Source: Oceanobacillus sp. CFH 90083 (lineage in GTDB: Bacteria > Bacillota > Bacilli > Bacillales > Amphibacillaceae). From it: a stretch of 36,084 bases of DNA. Position 1 is the stretch's first letter. Each line of letters begins with the position of its first letter. Below are positions 26,814 to 34,929 of the stretch, in pieces. Where the stretch lies: NCBI RefSeq assembly GCF_009389585.1, contig NZ_VIYG01000022.1, positions 1-36,084 on the forward strand. Reading direction: 5' to 3'. The notes beneath the pieces were generated by a model. It had not been told where the DNA came from. It ran no database searches and was given only the letters and a program-made list of their open reading frames with translations. Made by a program: the position numbers and the translations under genes.

Positions 26814-27932
26814 CTAATCAAATGACCGGATAAAAGTTTCTACCGCTTCCACCCCGACAGAAAGTGCAGCTTCATTCGGGCTTAGCCTCGCATGATGGAG
26901 TCCATACGGAGAATCCACGCCGAGCCAAAACATAAAGCCCGGAATTTCTTTTAACATATCTCCAAAATCTTCTCCAGTCATTGCCGCCGAGGCCTGAATA
27001 TAGGTGATATCCGTCGTAGCCAGCGATTCTTTAAAGAGCTCTACATATTTTTCATCATTTACTACTTGATAATAGTTTGCTCCATAATCTACATCAATTT
27101 GACAATCATATGCTATTTCAAAGCCTTTAATCAGCTTCTCCAGCTTTTCCTTCACCAGGACAATTGAGGAAGCCTCTGTCGTCCGGATCGTTCCTTCCAA
27201 GCGTGCTGTCTCTGCGATGGCATTTTGAACAAACCCGCTTTCCATTTTTCCAATCGTCACAACAGAACCATCTAAAGGATTCAGCCCCCGGGAAACTATC
27301 TGCTGAAGCTGGACAACAAAATTACTTGCCGCCACGGTCATATCCTTTGCTAAATGCGGATAAGCAGCATGTCCGCCAAGCCCTTTGAAATCAAGAAACA
27401 GCTCACTTGTATTTGCAAATAAAAGTCCCGGCTTTGAAGATACCTGACCAACTGCTAATTCCGGAGCTATGTGCAATGCAAAAATGATATCCGGCTTCCA
27501 GTCGAGAAATTCCTTTGACCCGATCATCGGTTTAGCACCGCCTGGTCCTTCTTCTGCCGGTTGAAAAATAAATAAAACATCATCTTTTACGGGCTGCGCA
27601 ATTATTCTTTTGAGTGTTCCCAAGGCAATCGTCATATGAAAATCATGTCCACAGGCATGCATTCTCCCGACATGTGTGGAAGAAAATTCAAAACCGGTGT
27701 CTTCTAAAATCGGCAGACCGTCTATATCTGCTCGGAAGCCAATCCGCTTTGCAGGGTTGGTTCCAGATACATGGACGAAAATACCGGTCCGCCAGGTTTT
27801 AATTTTAACACGATCTGTCGCCATTTCCCCGATTTTTGCCAGCAGGTATTCTTGCGTCTTCTCTTCCTTAAAGCCTAATTCAGGAATTTGGTGCAGCTCC
27901 CTGCGGATCGTTTGCAAATCGAATGCTGTCAT
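26814..27932 (-). CDS. ykuR: N-acetyldiaminopimelate deacetylase
   Basis: 372-residue M20 family amidohydrolase that removes acetyl from N-acetyl-LL-diaminopimelate in the acetylase branch of lysine synthesis. Metal and catalytic motifs seen: [29 protein letters not shown] and the Gly-His-Ala segment ([13 protein letters not shown]) of the dimerisation domain. Called ykuR (dapL by some) in B. subtilis. It starts 16 bases after the dapH stop with GAGGA as ribosome site, so it is the second gene of that operon. Terminator follows. The assignment over a general aminoacylase rests on linkage to dapH. Confidence 0.93.
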   Translation of the reverse strand: MTAFDLQTIRRELHQIPELGFKEEKTQEYLLAKIGEMATDRVKIKTWRTGIFVHVSGTNPAKRIGFRADIDGLPILEDTGFEFSSTHVGRMHACGHDFHMTIALGTLKRIIAQPVKDDVLFIFQPAEEGPGGAKPMIGSKEFLDWKPDIIFALHIAPELAVGQVSSKPGLLFANTSELFLDFKGLGGHAAYPHLAKDMTVAASNFVVQLQQIVSRGLNPLDGSVVTIGKMESGFVQNAIAETARLEGTIRTTEASSIVLVKEKLEKLIKGFEIAYDCQIDVDYGANYYQVVNDEKYVELFKESLATTDITYIQASAAMTGEDFGDMLKEIPGFMFWLGVDSPYGLHHARLSPNEAALSVGVEAVETFIRSFD

Positions 27933-27948
27933 AAAGTCCTCATCTGCC

Positions 27949-28656
27949 TTAGTTATCTAATTTACGAAGCTCTTGTTTAATTTCTGTCTTGGATTTTGTC
28001 TGCTCATCAATCTCTTTTAAAATACGGGCAGGTGTACCACCGACCAATGTATTCGGCTCTACATCCTTTGTAACAATAGACCCTGCTGCGACAATAGAAC
28101 CTTTTCCAATCGTAATTCCTTCAAGGACAACAACATTCGCACCAATAACCACATCATCTTCTACAACAACCGGTTTTGCAGAAGGCGGCTCAATAACACC
28201 AGCCAGCACAGTGCCTGCACCAATGTGGCAGTTCTTACCTACTGTCGCTCTTCCGCCAAGCACTGCATTCATATCAATCATCGTTCCTTCGCCGATAACA
28301 GCACCGATATTAATCGATGCACCCATCATAATAACAACACCATCACCAATTTCTACCTGGTCACGAATGACAGCACCCGGCTCAATACGCGCATTGATAT
28401 TTTTCAAGTCCAGTGTTGGAATTGCAGAATTACGGCGATCGTTTTCTATCACATAGTCTTCGATAACTGCTTCATTCTCTTTTAAGAATTGCTCTACTGC
28501 TTTCCACTCACCAAACAATGTACCGCTTTTCACATCAACAAATGCTTTAATCCCATCCTGCTCAGGAAGCTTGTCCAAATCTCCCTTCACATAAACCTTC
28601 ACAGGGGTACTTTTCTTACTATTAGAAATAAACTGTATAATTTCATTTGCATCCAT
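27949..28656 (-). CDS. dapH: Tetrahydrodipicolinate N-acetyltransferase
   Basis: 235 residues. N-terminal helical domain (1-85), then a left-handed beta helix built of hexapeptide repeats (for example [45 protein letters not shown]). It acetylates tetrahydrodipicolinate with acetyl-CoA, the committed step of the acetylase DAP route. [17 protein letters not shown] is the usual C-terminal loop. GGAGGA lies about 10 bases before the ATG. First gene of dapH-ykuR. Confidence 0.95.
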   Translation of the reverse strand: MDANEIIQFISNSKKSTPVKVYVKGDLDKLPEQDGIKAFVDVKSGTLFGEWKAVEQFLKENEAVIEDYVIENDRRNSAIPTLDLKNINARIEPGAVIRDQVEIGDGVVIMMGASINIGAVIGEGTMIDMNAVLGGRATVGKNCHIGAGTVLAGVIEPPSAKPVVVEDDVVIGANVVVLEGITIGKGSIVAAGSIVTKDVEPNTLVGGTPARILKEIDEQTKSKTEIKQELRKLDN

Positions 28657-28735
28657 AGTTAACTATTCCTCCATTTTCTATCATCTCTTTATTACTTTAG
28701 CAGACGACACCTTTATCGGCAACTAAAATCATCAG

Positions 28736-28812
28736 AAAAGCGAACGAGCTTTCACAGGGTTCAGGTGATTCTACGTTACCCGTACAATGCAAATACTCTC
28801 AGCAGGAATTCC
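28736..28812 (+). repeat. Fragment of the repeat element upstream of dapH
   Basis: TCTACGTTACCCGTACAATG... aligns with TCTACGTTGCCCACACGATG... in the third part of the 30844 element (about 31015-31085), same orientation. Strongly diverged. Confidence 0.45.
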
Positions 28813-28860
28813 TCACCATATATCTCTTTGATTAAACCTTTATCAATCTCAATTAGATAG

Positions 28861-28913
28861 AAAAAACCCCTAAAGCAGAAGAAAAACAATATCCTATCTT
28901 CTGTGCTTTAGGG
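28861..28913 (-). terminator. Terminator of the DarB gene
   Basis: Minus strand CCCTAAAGCACAGAAGA pairs with TCTTCTGCTTTAGGG (small mismatch), then TTTTTT. Confidence 0.85.
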
Positions 28914-28924
28914 AGACTCTATTA

Positions 28925-29374
28925 TTATTTTTTATATGCGTTCATATAAATATCTTTCTTGACCTGCTTTAAGATTGCTCTTCTTGTTAAAATACCGTCA
29001 AAATAACCATCTGTATCAACCAAACATACAAATGGATGGTCAATAGAAGCATTCAGACCATCTAATAAACTGTTTTCTCTTGTTAAGGTTGGTACGTCGC
29101 TGGCCATAACATCCATCACCCGGATTTCTGATAAGCGTTCCATCTCAAAGCTTTCTATACCCAGGACCTCATTAAGGATAACGGTTTTACCGATAATTCC
29201 GGCAAATTTATAGGTTGCATCAAGTACGGGCACTGCGGTATAGCCGGATTTCATTAATACCAGTAAAGCATGCTCTAAAGGATTATTAAGCTGGACATGT
29301 GCCACCTTTTCAGCAGGTATAAGGACTTCACTAATCTTAACATCTGTCAATTGCTTATCTTGCGTTGCGCTCAC
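28925..29374 (-). CDS. cbpB: DarB/CbpB (YkuL), CBS-domain cyclic di-AMP receptor
   Basis: 149-residue protein made of two CBS domains (about 10-70 and 75-140). NNPLEHALLVLMKSGYTAVPVLD is very close to B. subtilis YkuL/DarB. There the free protein activates pyruvate carboxylase and the Rel alarmone synthetase, and cyclic di-AMP binding abolishes this. Start: the ATG at 29395 lacks a ribosome site, whereas GTG 29374 has AAGGGGG 8 bases upstream, and the protein then begins SATQDKQL, close to the B. subtilis length, so I chose the GTG. Single gene with its own terminator. Confidence 0.9.
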   Translation of the reverse strand: MSATQDKQLTDVKISEVLIPAEKVAHVQLNNPLEHALLVLMKSGYTAVPVLDATYKFAGIIGKTVILNEVLGIESFEMERLSEIRVMDVMASDVPTLTRENSLLDGLNASIDHPFVCLVDTDGYFDGILTRRAILKQVKKDIYMNAYKK

Positions 29375-29997
29375 CTTATCTACCCCCTTCTTCATAAAAA
29401 AACTGGTGGTTATTCAATGATGATGATGATGAATTTGAGTATTTTGTAAAAACAATTCAGTATATACAAATTTACTGCTTCAATAACTGCCTTATACCTT
29501 CATTGCAAAGTTCATATGCATTATTTATTCGTACAATAATGTATCAGCCGCCAACCTTAAAGCATATTCCATACCTTTTTTAATTATACACATTACTAGT
29601 TTAACACACTTCCTCTTTTCTCTCACAATGATAGCATCAACAGATTCCTAAATTGGAAAAATATAGATTGTTTGAAGAATTACCCGTTTTGCATTTTTAA
29701 AAGCATGCCTTTCTTGCCATAAAGATATGTCCACCACAATGATTTTTGATGAAAGGAGCCCATTACAGGAATCGGTAGCGTTTAACTTATTTTATAACCT
29801 TTCTTTACTGTAGAAAAACTTTGCAAGTCACTCCTTTAAAGATTGTAAAAAGATCAGGCTGCATCTACTCGACCTATTCAGTTCGTTCGTCTGATCCAAA
29901 TAAGATGGCAATAAAACTTTCTTATTTGCAAAATGAAAAAAGTCACCTATCCGTGCTATAATTTTCGTATCGGGTTATTCAGAAAGGAAATTATACT
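29375..29997. other. 623-bp gap between DarB and ykuE
   Basis: AT-rich with no ORF that has a ribosome site. It holds a short (ATG)n run at 29418-29431 and the ykuE promoter at its right end. A weak minus-strand TATACT (about 29460) may belong to the DarB gene. Nothing else assigned. Confidence 0.5.
29954..29962 (+). promoter_or_regulatory. Extended -10 promoter of ykuE
   Basis: TGCTATAAT, perfect extended -10, 35 bases before the ATG; the -35 (TGAAAA at 17 bases) is poor. Confidence 0.6.
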
Positions 29998-30846
29998 ATG
30001 AATCGCAGAACATTTTTAAAAAGGTCTTTAGGAAGCTTATTGACATTACTTGGCTTAAGCGGCGGAACTTATTTTTACGCCCGTGAGATAGAACCTTCTC
30101 TACTGAAAATCACAGAAGAATCCATTACATCTCCGCAAATTCCCAACGCTTTTAATCAGTTTAAAATCGTTCAATTTTCCGATACACATTTAGGTTTTCA
30201 TTATGATTTAGAACAGCTAGAAACACTTGTTTCAAAGATTAATAATCTGGAGCCTGATTTAATTCTGTTTACTGGAGATCTGGTTGATGAGCCTAATAAT
30301 TATCATTGGAATAACAAGCTCATTCATTTACTGCAAAAGTTAGATGCGCGAGAAGGGAAGTATTGGATATATGGAAATCATGATCATGGAGGCTATGGAA
30401 CGGATATTTTATACGAAACCTTTGAAGCAGCTGATTTTACCTTATTGCAAAACAGTGCTTCCCGTATTGAGCGGGAGGATGCATCCTTCATCTTAGCAGG
30501 ACTGGATGATGCTATGCTGGGAAACCCTGATATTAGTCAGGCTCTTGAAGAACGAAACGATTCTGATTTCACTATACTTCTGGCTCATGAACCTGACCTT
30601 GCTGATACCGTAAAGAATTATCCAGTAGATATTCAATTATCGGGGCATAGTCATGGAGGCCAGGTCCGCCTGCCATTTATCGGTGACTTATACACACCTG
30701 CATATGCAGAAAAGTATGTTCAAGGGAAGTATACCATTTCAGATAGATTGACGCTCTATGTGAACAGCGGGATTGGAACAACCCGCTTACCTTATCGATT
30801 TTTTTGTAAACCGGAGCTGCATGTATTTACATTGCATTCCTTATAG
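29998..30846 (+). CDS. ykuE: YkuE, Tat-exported metallophosphoesterase
   Basis: 282 residues. Twin-arginine signal NRRTFLKRS followed by a hydrophobic stretch, then a calcineurin-like phosphoesterase domain: FSDTHLG, FTGDLVD, YGNHDHGG, LAHEPD and LSGHSHGGQ supply the two-metal site. B. subtilis YkuE is a TatAyCy substrate that ends up in the cell wall and has phosphodiesterase activity; the substrate may be a lipid or wall compound. AAAGGA lies 9 bases before the ATG. The tatAyCy genes are not in the window. Immediately followed by a long repeat element. Confidence 0.93.
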   Translation: MNRRTFLKRSLGSLLTLLGLSGGTYFYAREIEPSLLKITEESITSPQIPNAFNQFKIVQFSDTHLGFHYDLEQLETLVSKINNLEPDLILFTGDLVDEPNNYHWNNKLIHLLQKLDAREGKYWIYGNHDHGGYGTDILYETFEAADFTLLQNSASRIEREDASFILAGLDDAMLGNPDISQALEERNDSDFTILLAHEPDLADTVKNYPVDIQLSGHSHGGQVRLPFIGDLYTPAYAEKYVQGKYTISDRLTLYVNSGIGTTRLPYRFFCKPELHVFTLHSL

Positions 30847-31130
30847 TGCGTGTTCAAAAAGTTCGATAAAAAGGATCAGTCGGTTAAGAACGCGACGTCC
30901 TGGAGCATAAGATTACTCCCCCAACCGTAAAGCGTTGTCGCAACACCGACATTAGTACGTCCTGGGACTGGGACTGCGATTACTCGCCCCATCGAAAAAC
31001 ATTTGTGCGTCAACGCACTTCCGCAGGATGCAGTGGCTTCTACGTTGCCCACACGATGTTGATGTTCTTAGTGGAAGTTCACTTTCCCGTCGTGTCACTT
31101 TTATTGTACTTTTTGAACATCCTCTTATAG
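30840..31130 (+). repeat. Full-length (about 290-bp) repeat element with inverted ends
   Basis: Left end GCGTGTTCAAAAAGTTCGATA, right end (complement) GAGGATGTTCAAAAAGTACAA: about 20 of 25 bases symmetric. TTATAG stands at both outer borders (30841-30846, 31125-31130), though the left one is also the end of ykuE, whose stop codon is TAG. Interior blocks: CGACGTCCTGG, GGGACTGCGATTACTCGCCCC and TTCTACGTTGCCC, each found again elsewhere in the window. No transposase. Confidence 0.75.
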
Positions 31131-31301
31131 AAGCTTTCTCTAAGAAACTTGGCATGCCAAACTTCAAAGGCGGGTGTTAAAAGCAGAAACTTGAGCAAAA
31201 CTTATTTAAAAATGTCATAATTCCTTCATATGAGATGGTTTCTCACCTTTTTTTCCAATGCTATAATGAACATAAGTTATCGCAGGGAAGGATTTAATGC
31301 T
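30847..31301. other. 455-bp gap between ykuE and the SCO1-like gene
   Basis: Mostly repeat element. Right of it is a perfect 12-base palindrome TTGGCATGCCAA (31149-31160) and a promoter with extended -10 (31259-31267). No gene. Confidence 0.55.
31259..31267 (+). promoter_or_regulatory. Extended -10 promoter of the SCO1-like gene
   Basis: TGCTATAAT, 35 bases upstream of the chosen ATG; no good -35. Confidence 0.55.
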
Positions 31302-31874
31302 ATGAGAAATTATTTAATACTTATTGGTTTATTTTTTGTATTGGCTGGATGCGGGCAAAGTTATGCAATTGAAACAACCATGTCAGAACAAGTTCCCGAT
31401 TTTGAGTACACAACACAGGATGAGGAGCAGCTCACTCTGGACGATTTAAAGGGAGAATGGTGGGTCGCTGACTTTATCTTTACAAACTGCACAACTGTCT
31501 GTATGCCGATGACATATAATATGGCTCATCTGCAATCGATGATGGAGGAAGAAGGTATCGATGCACAGCTTGTTTCCTTTAGCGTCGATCCAGATTTCGA
31601 TACTCCTGAGGTGTTAAAGGAATATGCTTCTAATTACGATGCAGACTTTGCTAATTGGTCTTTTGTAACAGGGTACGACTTTGAAACAATCCGTGAATTT
31701 TCCATTAAGCATTTTAGAAATCTCGTTCAAGCTCCGGCAGAAGGCGATGATCAGGTCATCCACGGGACATCCTTCTTTTTAGTCAGCCCGGAAGGAGAAG
31801 TTGTTAAAAATTATGATGGTGTTGAAATCGACAACATGGAAGCCATCCTCGCCGATTTAAAAAAGGTAAACTAA
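31302..31874 (+). CDS. SCO1/SenC-family lipoprotein (copper chaperone for cytochrome oxidase)
   Basis: 190 residues. Lipoprotein signal with lipobox LAGC, then a thioredoxin fold. The copper/thiol motif is CTTVC (in FTNCTTVCMPMTYNM) and the later conserved His is in VIHGTSFFLVSPEG, the full SCO triad. Proteins of this type deliver copper to, or reduce the Cu-A site of, cytochrome c oxidase. B. subtilis has a related YpmQ. I chose ATG 31302: GGAAGGA is 9 bases upstream and the signal peptide begins there; codons from 31230 lie over the promoter. Single gene. Confidence 0.92.
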   Translation: MRNYLILIGLFFVLAGCGQSYAIETTMSEQVPDFEYTTQDEEQLTLDDLKGEWWVADFIFTNCTTVCMPMTYNMAHLQSMMEEEGIDAQLVSFSVDPDFDTPEVLKEYASNYDADFANWSFVTGYDFETIREFSIKHFRNLVQAPAEGDDQVIHGTSFFLVSPEGEVVKNYDGVEIDNMEAILADLKKVN

Positions 31875-31938
31875 ATAACCTCCAGATGCAATAAAAAATA
31901 TGTTGCTCCACCAAAAGAAATCTGTTCACTGCACTACC

Positions 31939-31976
31939 TAAAAGGCCTTAGTCATGAAGCTATGGTCTTTTTTTCT
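31939..31976 (+). terminator. Terminator after the SCO1-like gene
   Basis: AAAGGCC and GGTCTTT (one wobble) bracket AG/CT; then TTTTTTT. Imperfect stem. Confidence 0.6.
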
Positions 31977-32053
31977 TTCCAAAGCTTTCTTCACCCTAAC
32001 AAAACAAGGGCATTTGTTCGTATTTTTTCGATATAGTATTGAAATTCCATAAA

Positions 32054-32078
32054 TTTTAAGTTAGAGTATTACTTAAAA
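32054..32078. promoter_or_regulatory. Inverted repeat upstream of ykyB
   Basis: TTTTAAGT (32054-32061), 9 bases, ACTTAAAA (32071-32078), perfect arms, 40 bases before the ykyB start. Operator or leader hairpin. Confidence 0.4.
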
Positions 32079-32118
32079 TAGATTGATTGAAATCCTTTTT
32101 TAAAAGGAGAGACAAAAA

Positions 32119-32589
32119 ATGAAACACGAAGTTGAGATTCAAAAGCTTGCACAGGCTTTATTTGTTATTAACAAGCATGCTAAAACAGCTCCCGAGCCAA
32201 AGCAGCTATACCAACTAAAGAAGCAAGCCATTGAAAAATTATTAAAAGAGAACAAAGCATTTAAAAAAGGGCTCCATTTTTCAGACCATCCTAAGCTCAG
32301 TAATCAGCATTCTACTGTGCTTATTAAAGTAGGAGACTATTGTTTCCATATTCCCCCTGTTAAAGAAGATCTAAAACAGCTGAAACATCTAGGTGCTTTA
32401 GATCAAAGCTACCGCAATCCACCGGTAAAAATGTCCTTATCTCAAGCAAAGCGGCTTATCTGCCAATATATTAACTGGAAGCAAGAAAAACCAAAGTCCC
32501 CCACTGCCAAAAAGCAGCATTCCAGCTATTACGTACCTTCTTCCTTAGGAAAAATGGATTGGCCTCCTGCACGCTCTAAAAAGAGATAA
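32119..32589 (+). CDS. ykyB: YkyB family protein
   Basis: 156-residue basic soluble protein with no membrane segment; unknown function. Conserved stretches: LAQALFVINKHAKTAPEPKQLY, HPKLSNQHSTVLIKVGDYCFHIPP and LGALDQSYRNPP, as in B. subtilis YkyB, which likewise sits near ykuE and patA. The C-terminal 30 residues are Lys/Ser-rich and probably disordered. AAAAGGAGAG lies 5-8 bases before the ATG. Confidence 0.87.
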   Translation: MKHEVEIQKLAQALFVINKHAKTAPEPKQLYQLKKQAIEKLLKENKAFKKGLHFSDHPKLSNQHSTVLIKVGDYCFHIPPVKEDLKQLKHLGALDQSYRNPPVKMSLSQAKRLICQYINWKQEKPKSPTAKKQHSSYYVPSSLGKMDWPPARSKKR

Positions 32590-32891
32590 AGGCTGCTGGA
32601 TATTTAGAATAAGCTTAGTTAGCTTAAAGGATGTTCACACTTATAAATATCTTTTGTGGTCAAGCACTAAAATAAGTGAAGTTTGTTATAGAGGATGTTC
32701 AAAAAGTTCAACAAAAATGATTCGGTATAAAAAGGAACTTCTACTAAGAACGCACAGGATGTGCTAGTGTCGGTGTTGCAGCCACTCTTTACGGCGGGCG
32801 GCGTGAGTAATCTCAGGCCCCAGGACGCCTGAGACCTTAGCCGACTTGATCCTTTTTATCAGACTTTTTGAACACGTACTTATGGAATATT
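32590..32891. other. 302-bp gap between ykyB and the small membrane protein
   Basis: Filled mostly by a repeat element (32683-32880). No terminator that I can make out after ykyB; the element's folded ends may serve. Confidence 0.45.
32683..32880 (+). repeat. Near-complete (about 195-bp) repeat element
   Basis: Left TTATAGAGGATGTTCAAAAAG, right end (complement) TAAGTACGTGTTCAAAAAGTC. Orientation is the reverse of the 30840 copy: AGAGGATG end left, TACGTG end right. The interior contains GCGTGAGTAATCTCAGG (complement of the GGATTACTC-type core). It overlaps nothing coding and ends 11 bases before the next gene's stop. Confidence 0.7.
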
Positions 32892-33215
32892 TTATTTTCT
32901 TTTTAATAAAAATTGATGCAGTAACGGGAAAACTGCCAATCCTGCCCCTAAAACAGCAAGACTTTGCATGGCTGACCTTACAAAGTGCCAGGCAGCTCTT
33001 TCCTGAACCATGGCTAAAATAATCGTTATACCAATGACAACAATACTTGCACCAATATAAGCAAGAAAGCGCAGCATTTGCTTTTTTATCGCCCACTTAT
33101 ATATTTTTTTCATTATAAAGTAGACTGCCAGACTGCATAAAAGCATCACACTGACATAGATATAAGCGATATTAATCCCAATATTTCCTATAGATACAAT
33201 TCCTGATAGCAGCAT
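32892..33215 (-). CDS. Small integral membrane protein of unknown function
   Basis: 107 residues with three hydrophobic segments (about 5-35, 50-66, 84-99) and basic loops; C-terminus LLKRK. No family recognised. AAGGTGAG precedes the ATG by 3-4 bases, and GGAGGA further upstream. It is alone on the minus strand between the repeat element and the FbpB-family gene. Confidence 0.7.
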   Translation of the reverse strand: MLLSGIVSIGNIGINIAYIYVSVMLLCSLAVYFIMKKIYKWAIKKQMLRFLAYIGASIVVIGITIILAMVQERAAWHFVRSAMQSLAVLGAGLAVFPLLHQFLLKRK

Positions 33216-33361
33216 ATTCTCACCTTTTCCTCCAGAATCCTTTGCTGCTTAGTTTCGTCACTTCCAGTTTATTTTATACCGGTGGAAAACACTCCCTGCT
33301 GCATGGAAGCAGTATCATTGAACATTTGCACAGTACCTGCCTGACATTTCACAGTTACAGT

Positions 33362-33401
33362 AAAAAAACCGCTTTAGCAAGGATTCCCCTACTCAGCGGT
33401 T
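33362..33401 (-). terminator. Terminator of the FbpB-family gene
   Basis: Minus strand AACCGCT pairs with AGCGGTT over a 20-base loop, then TTTTTT. The first arm lies inside the last codons of the gene. Confidence 0.7.
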
Positions 33402-33553
33402 AGTTCTTTTTTATTCTTTTTATGATTCAATAAAAAAGCTTCCTGTTTCTTTTCTAACTTCTCTTCAATTTGTGATATACTTTTTTCATCGTTTAATAAT
33501 TCTTGTCTGTTCATATCAACCAGCTGTTCAAAATTCAGAGATCTTGGTCGCAT
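33389..33553 (-). CDS. FbpB-family small basic protein
   Basis: 54 residues. RPRSLNFEQLVDMNRQELLNDE followed by a Lys/Glu-rich helix is the pattern of the FbpB (YdbN) family. In B. subtilis FbpB is a Fur-controlled partner of the small RNA FsrA in iron-sparing; other family members are uncharacterised, and no Fur box (GATAATGATAATC type) is seen here. I chose ATG 33553: AAAGGAGA lies 8 bases upstream; the ATG at 33571 is inside that ribosome site's upstream side and lacks its own. Confidence 0.8.
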   Translation of the reverse strand: MRPRSLNFEQLVDMNRQELLNDEKSISQIEEKLEKKQEAFLLNHKKNKKELTAE

Positions 33554-33582
33554 ATTGTATTCTCCTTTCATTCTTTATTTCC

Positions 33583-33588
33583 ATTATA
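33583..33588 (-). promoter_or_regulatory. -10 element of the FbpB-family gene
   Basis: Minus strand GGGTATAATGG with TATAAT at 33583-33588, about 30 bases before the start. TGTTCA (33598-33603) and TGAACA (33620-33625) form an inverted repeat just upstream, spanning the -35 area shared with patA. Confidence 0.5.
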
Positions 33589-33657
33589 CCCTATTTTGTT
33601 CATATTAATCCAAATTATTTGAACATTTATTGAAACTTTTAAGCGAAGGTGATTATA

Positions 33658-34815
33658 TTGAAGCATTTATTAAATAATAACGTAAAAAAAATTGAAATAT
33701 CAGGGATTCGCAAATTTTTTAATCTTGTTTCCGGTGAAAAGGATATCGTTTCTTTAACCATCGGCCAGCCCGATTTCCATACCCCGGATAATGTTAAGCA
33801 AGCAGGTATTCAGGCTATAGAGAATAACCTTACAACGTATACGCCAAATCAGGGGATTCTTGATTTACGGAAGGCGATACATCATTTTTACAAAACAAAT
33901 TATAGATTGGATTACCGCCCCGAGTCCGAAATAATTGTTACCTCAGGTGCGTCGGAAGCGATCGATATTACTTTTAGAACCATTCTTGCACCAGGAGATG
34001 AGGTTATTTTACCAAGCCCTATTTATCCTGGTTATGAACCATTAATTACGCTGGCTGGTGCTAAACCGATTCATGTAAACACAACCCATACAGGCTTTAA
34101 ATTTACTCCTGATATATTAGCAGATGCTATCTCAGAAAAAACAAAATGTGTTGTACTTCCCTCTCCATCCAATCCGACAGGCGCCGCATATTCTGAGGAA
34201 GAATTGCAAGCACTTGCGGAGGTACTTAAGGGAAAAGAAATATTTATTTTATCCGATGAGATTTATAGTGAAATTGTATTCGATTTTGCCCATACATCGA
34301 TTGCTTCCATTTCGGATTTAAAAAACCAGACTATCGTGATTAATGGTGTATCCAAATCACATTCTATGACAGGCTTCCGTATCGGCTACACACTTGCTCC
34401 AGAGTGGATATCTGAACAAATGTTAAAGGTGCATCAATACAATGTATCCTGTGCTGCGTCGATCAGCCAATATGCTGCCTTAGAAGCATTGACGACTTAT
34501 CAGGAGCATACAGCACATATTAAGCAGGTCTTTAAAAAACGCCGAGATTACGTATATGAACGGTTGGTAAAAATAGGATTAGAGGTTGAACAGCCGCAGG
34601 GTGCATTTTATATGTTCCCGAAGCTCCAATTAGATAATCTGAATTCATTTGACCTGGGGCAATCCTTAGTCCGTGATGCCAAGCTCGCTCTTGTTCCAGG
34701 AACCAGTTTCTCTAAAGATGGGGAAGGCTATATGCGGCTAAGCTACGCCTATCACGAAGACATTCTAAAAGAAGGACTGGATAGGCTGGAAGCATACTTG
34801 TTAAGTAAAAAATAA
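33658..34815 (+). CDS. patA: PatA, N-acetyl-LL-diaminopimelate aminotransferase
   Basis: 385-residue PLP-dependent class I aminotransferase that converts N-acetyl-2-amino-6-oxopimelate to N-acetyl-LL-diaminopimelate, the step between DapH and YkuR. Seen: SLTIGQPDFHTP, SGASEAID, PSPSNPTG, DEIYSE and the PLP Lys in SKSHSMTGFRIGY. Near-identical blocks occur in B. subtilis PatA. I chose TTG 33658: AAGGTGA lies 5 bases upstream and the protein then begins KHLLNNNVKKIEISGIRKF like the B. subtilis N-terminus; a GTG at 33649 is inside the ribosome site. Single gene. Confidence 0.93.
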   Translation: MKHLLNNNVKKIEISGIRKFFNLVSGEKDIVSLTIGQPDFHTPDNVKQAGIQAIENNLTTYTPNQGILDLRKAIHHFYKTNYRLDYRPESEIIVTSGASEAIDITFRTILAPGDEVILPSPIYPGYEPLITLAGAKPIHVNTTHTGFKFTPDILADAISEKTKCVVLPSPSNPTGAAYSEEELQALAEVLKGKEIFILSDEIYSEIVFDFAHTSIASISDLKNQTIVINGVSKSHSMTGFRIGYTLAPEWISEQMLKVHQYNVSCAASISQYAALEALTTYQEHTAHIKQVFKKRRDYVYERLVKIGLEVEQPQGAFYMFPKLQLDNLNSFDLGQSLVRDAKLALVPGTSFSKDGEGYMRLSYAYHEDILKEGLDRLEAYLLSKK

Positions 34816-34858
34816 ACAGCATCCTGTCTTTTCATTCCATATTTTTCAGCATTTCCAT

Positions 34859-34892
34859 TAGCATGTTTGCGCCCTATTGCGTAGGCATGCTA
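34859..34892. promoter_or_regulatory. Hairpin upstream of the signal peptidase gene
   Basis: TAGCATG and CATGCTA (7 base pairs) enclose a GCG-rich loop. Without a T-run it does not look like a terminator for patA. Confidence 0.35.
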
Positions 34893-34929
34893 CGATAAAA
34901 GAGATTAAGTACTTTTTGGAGATGAGTAT

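Noticed and set aside
27989..28456. 155-codon open frame opposite dapH
   Set aside because: Antisense shadow of the beta-helix hexapeptide repeats; Thr/Pro/Ile-rich low complexity and no ribosome site.
29418..29431. ATGATGATG run as possible gene start or repeat array
   Set aside because: Frame closes after ten codons; only four trinucleotide units, too short to be a meaningful satellite.
30952..31167. 71-codon frame in the repeat element
   Set aside because: Lies across a non-coding repeat and its border; no ribosome site.
32764..33096. 110-codon minus-strand frame across a repeat and a membrane gene
   Set aside because: Overlaps the real membrane protein in another frame and starts inside it; composition unlike a protein.
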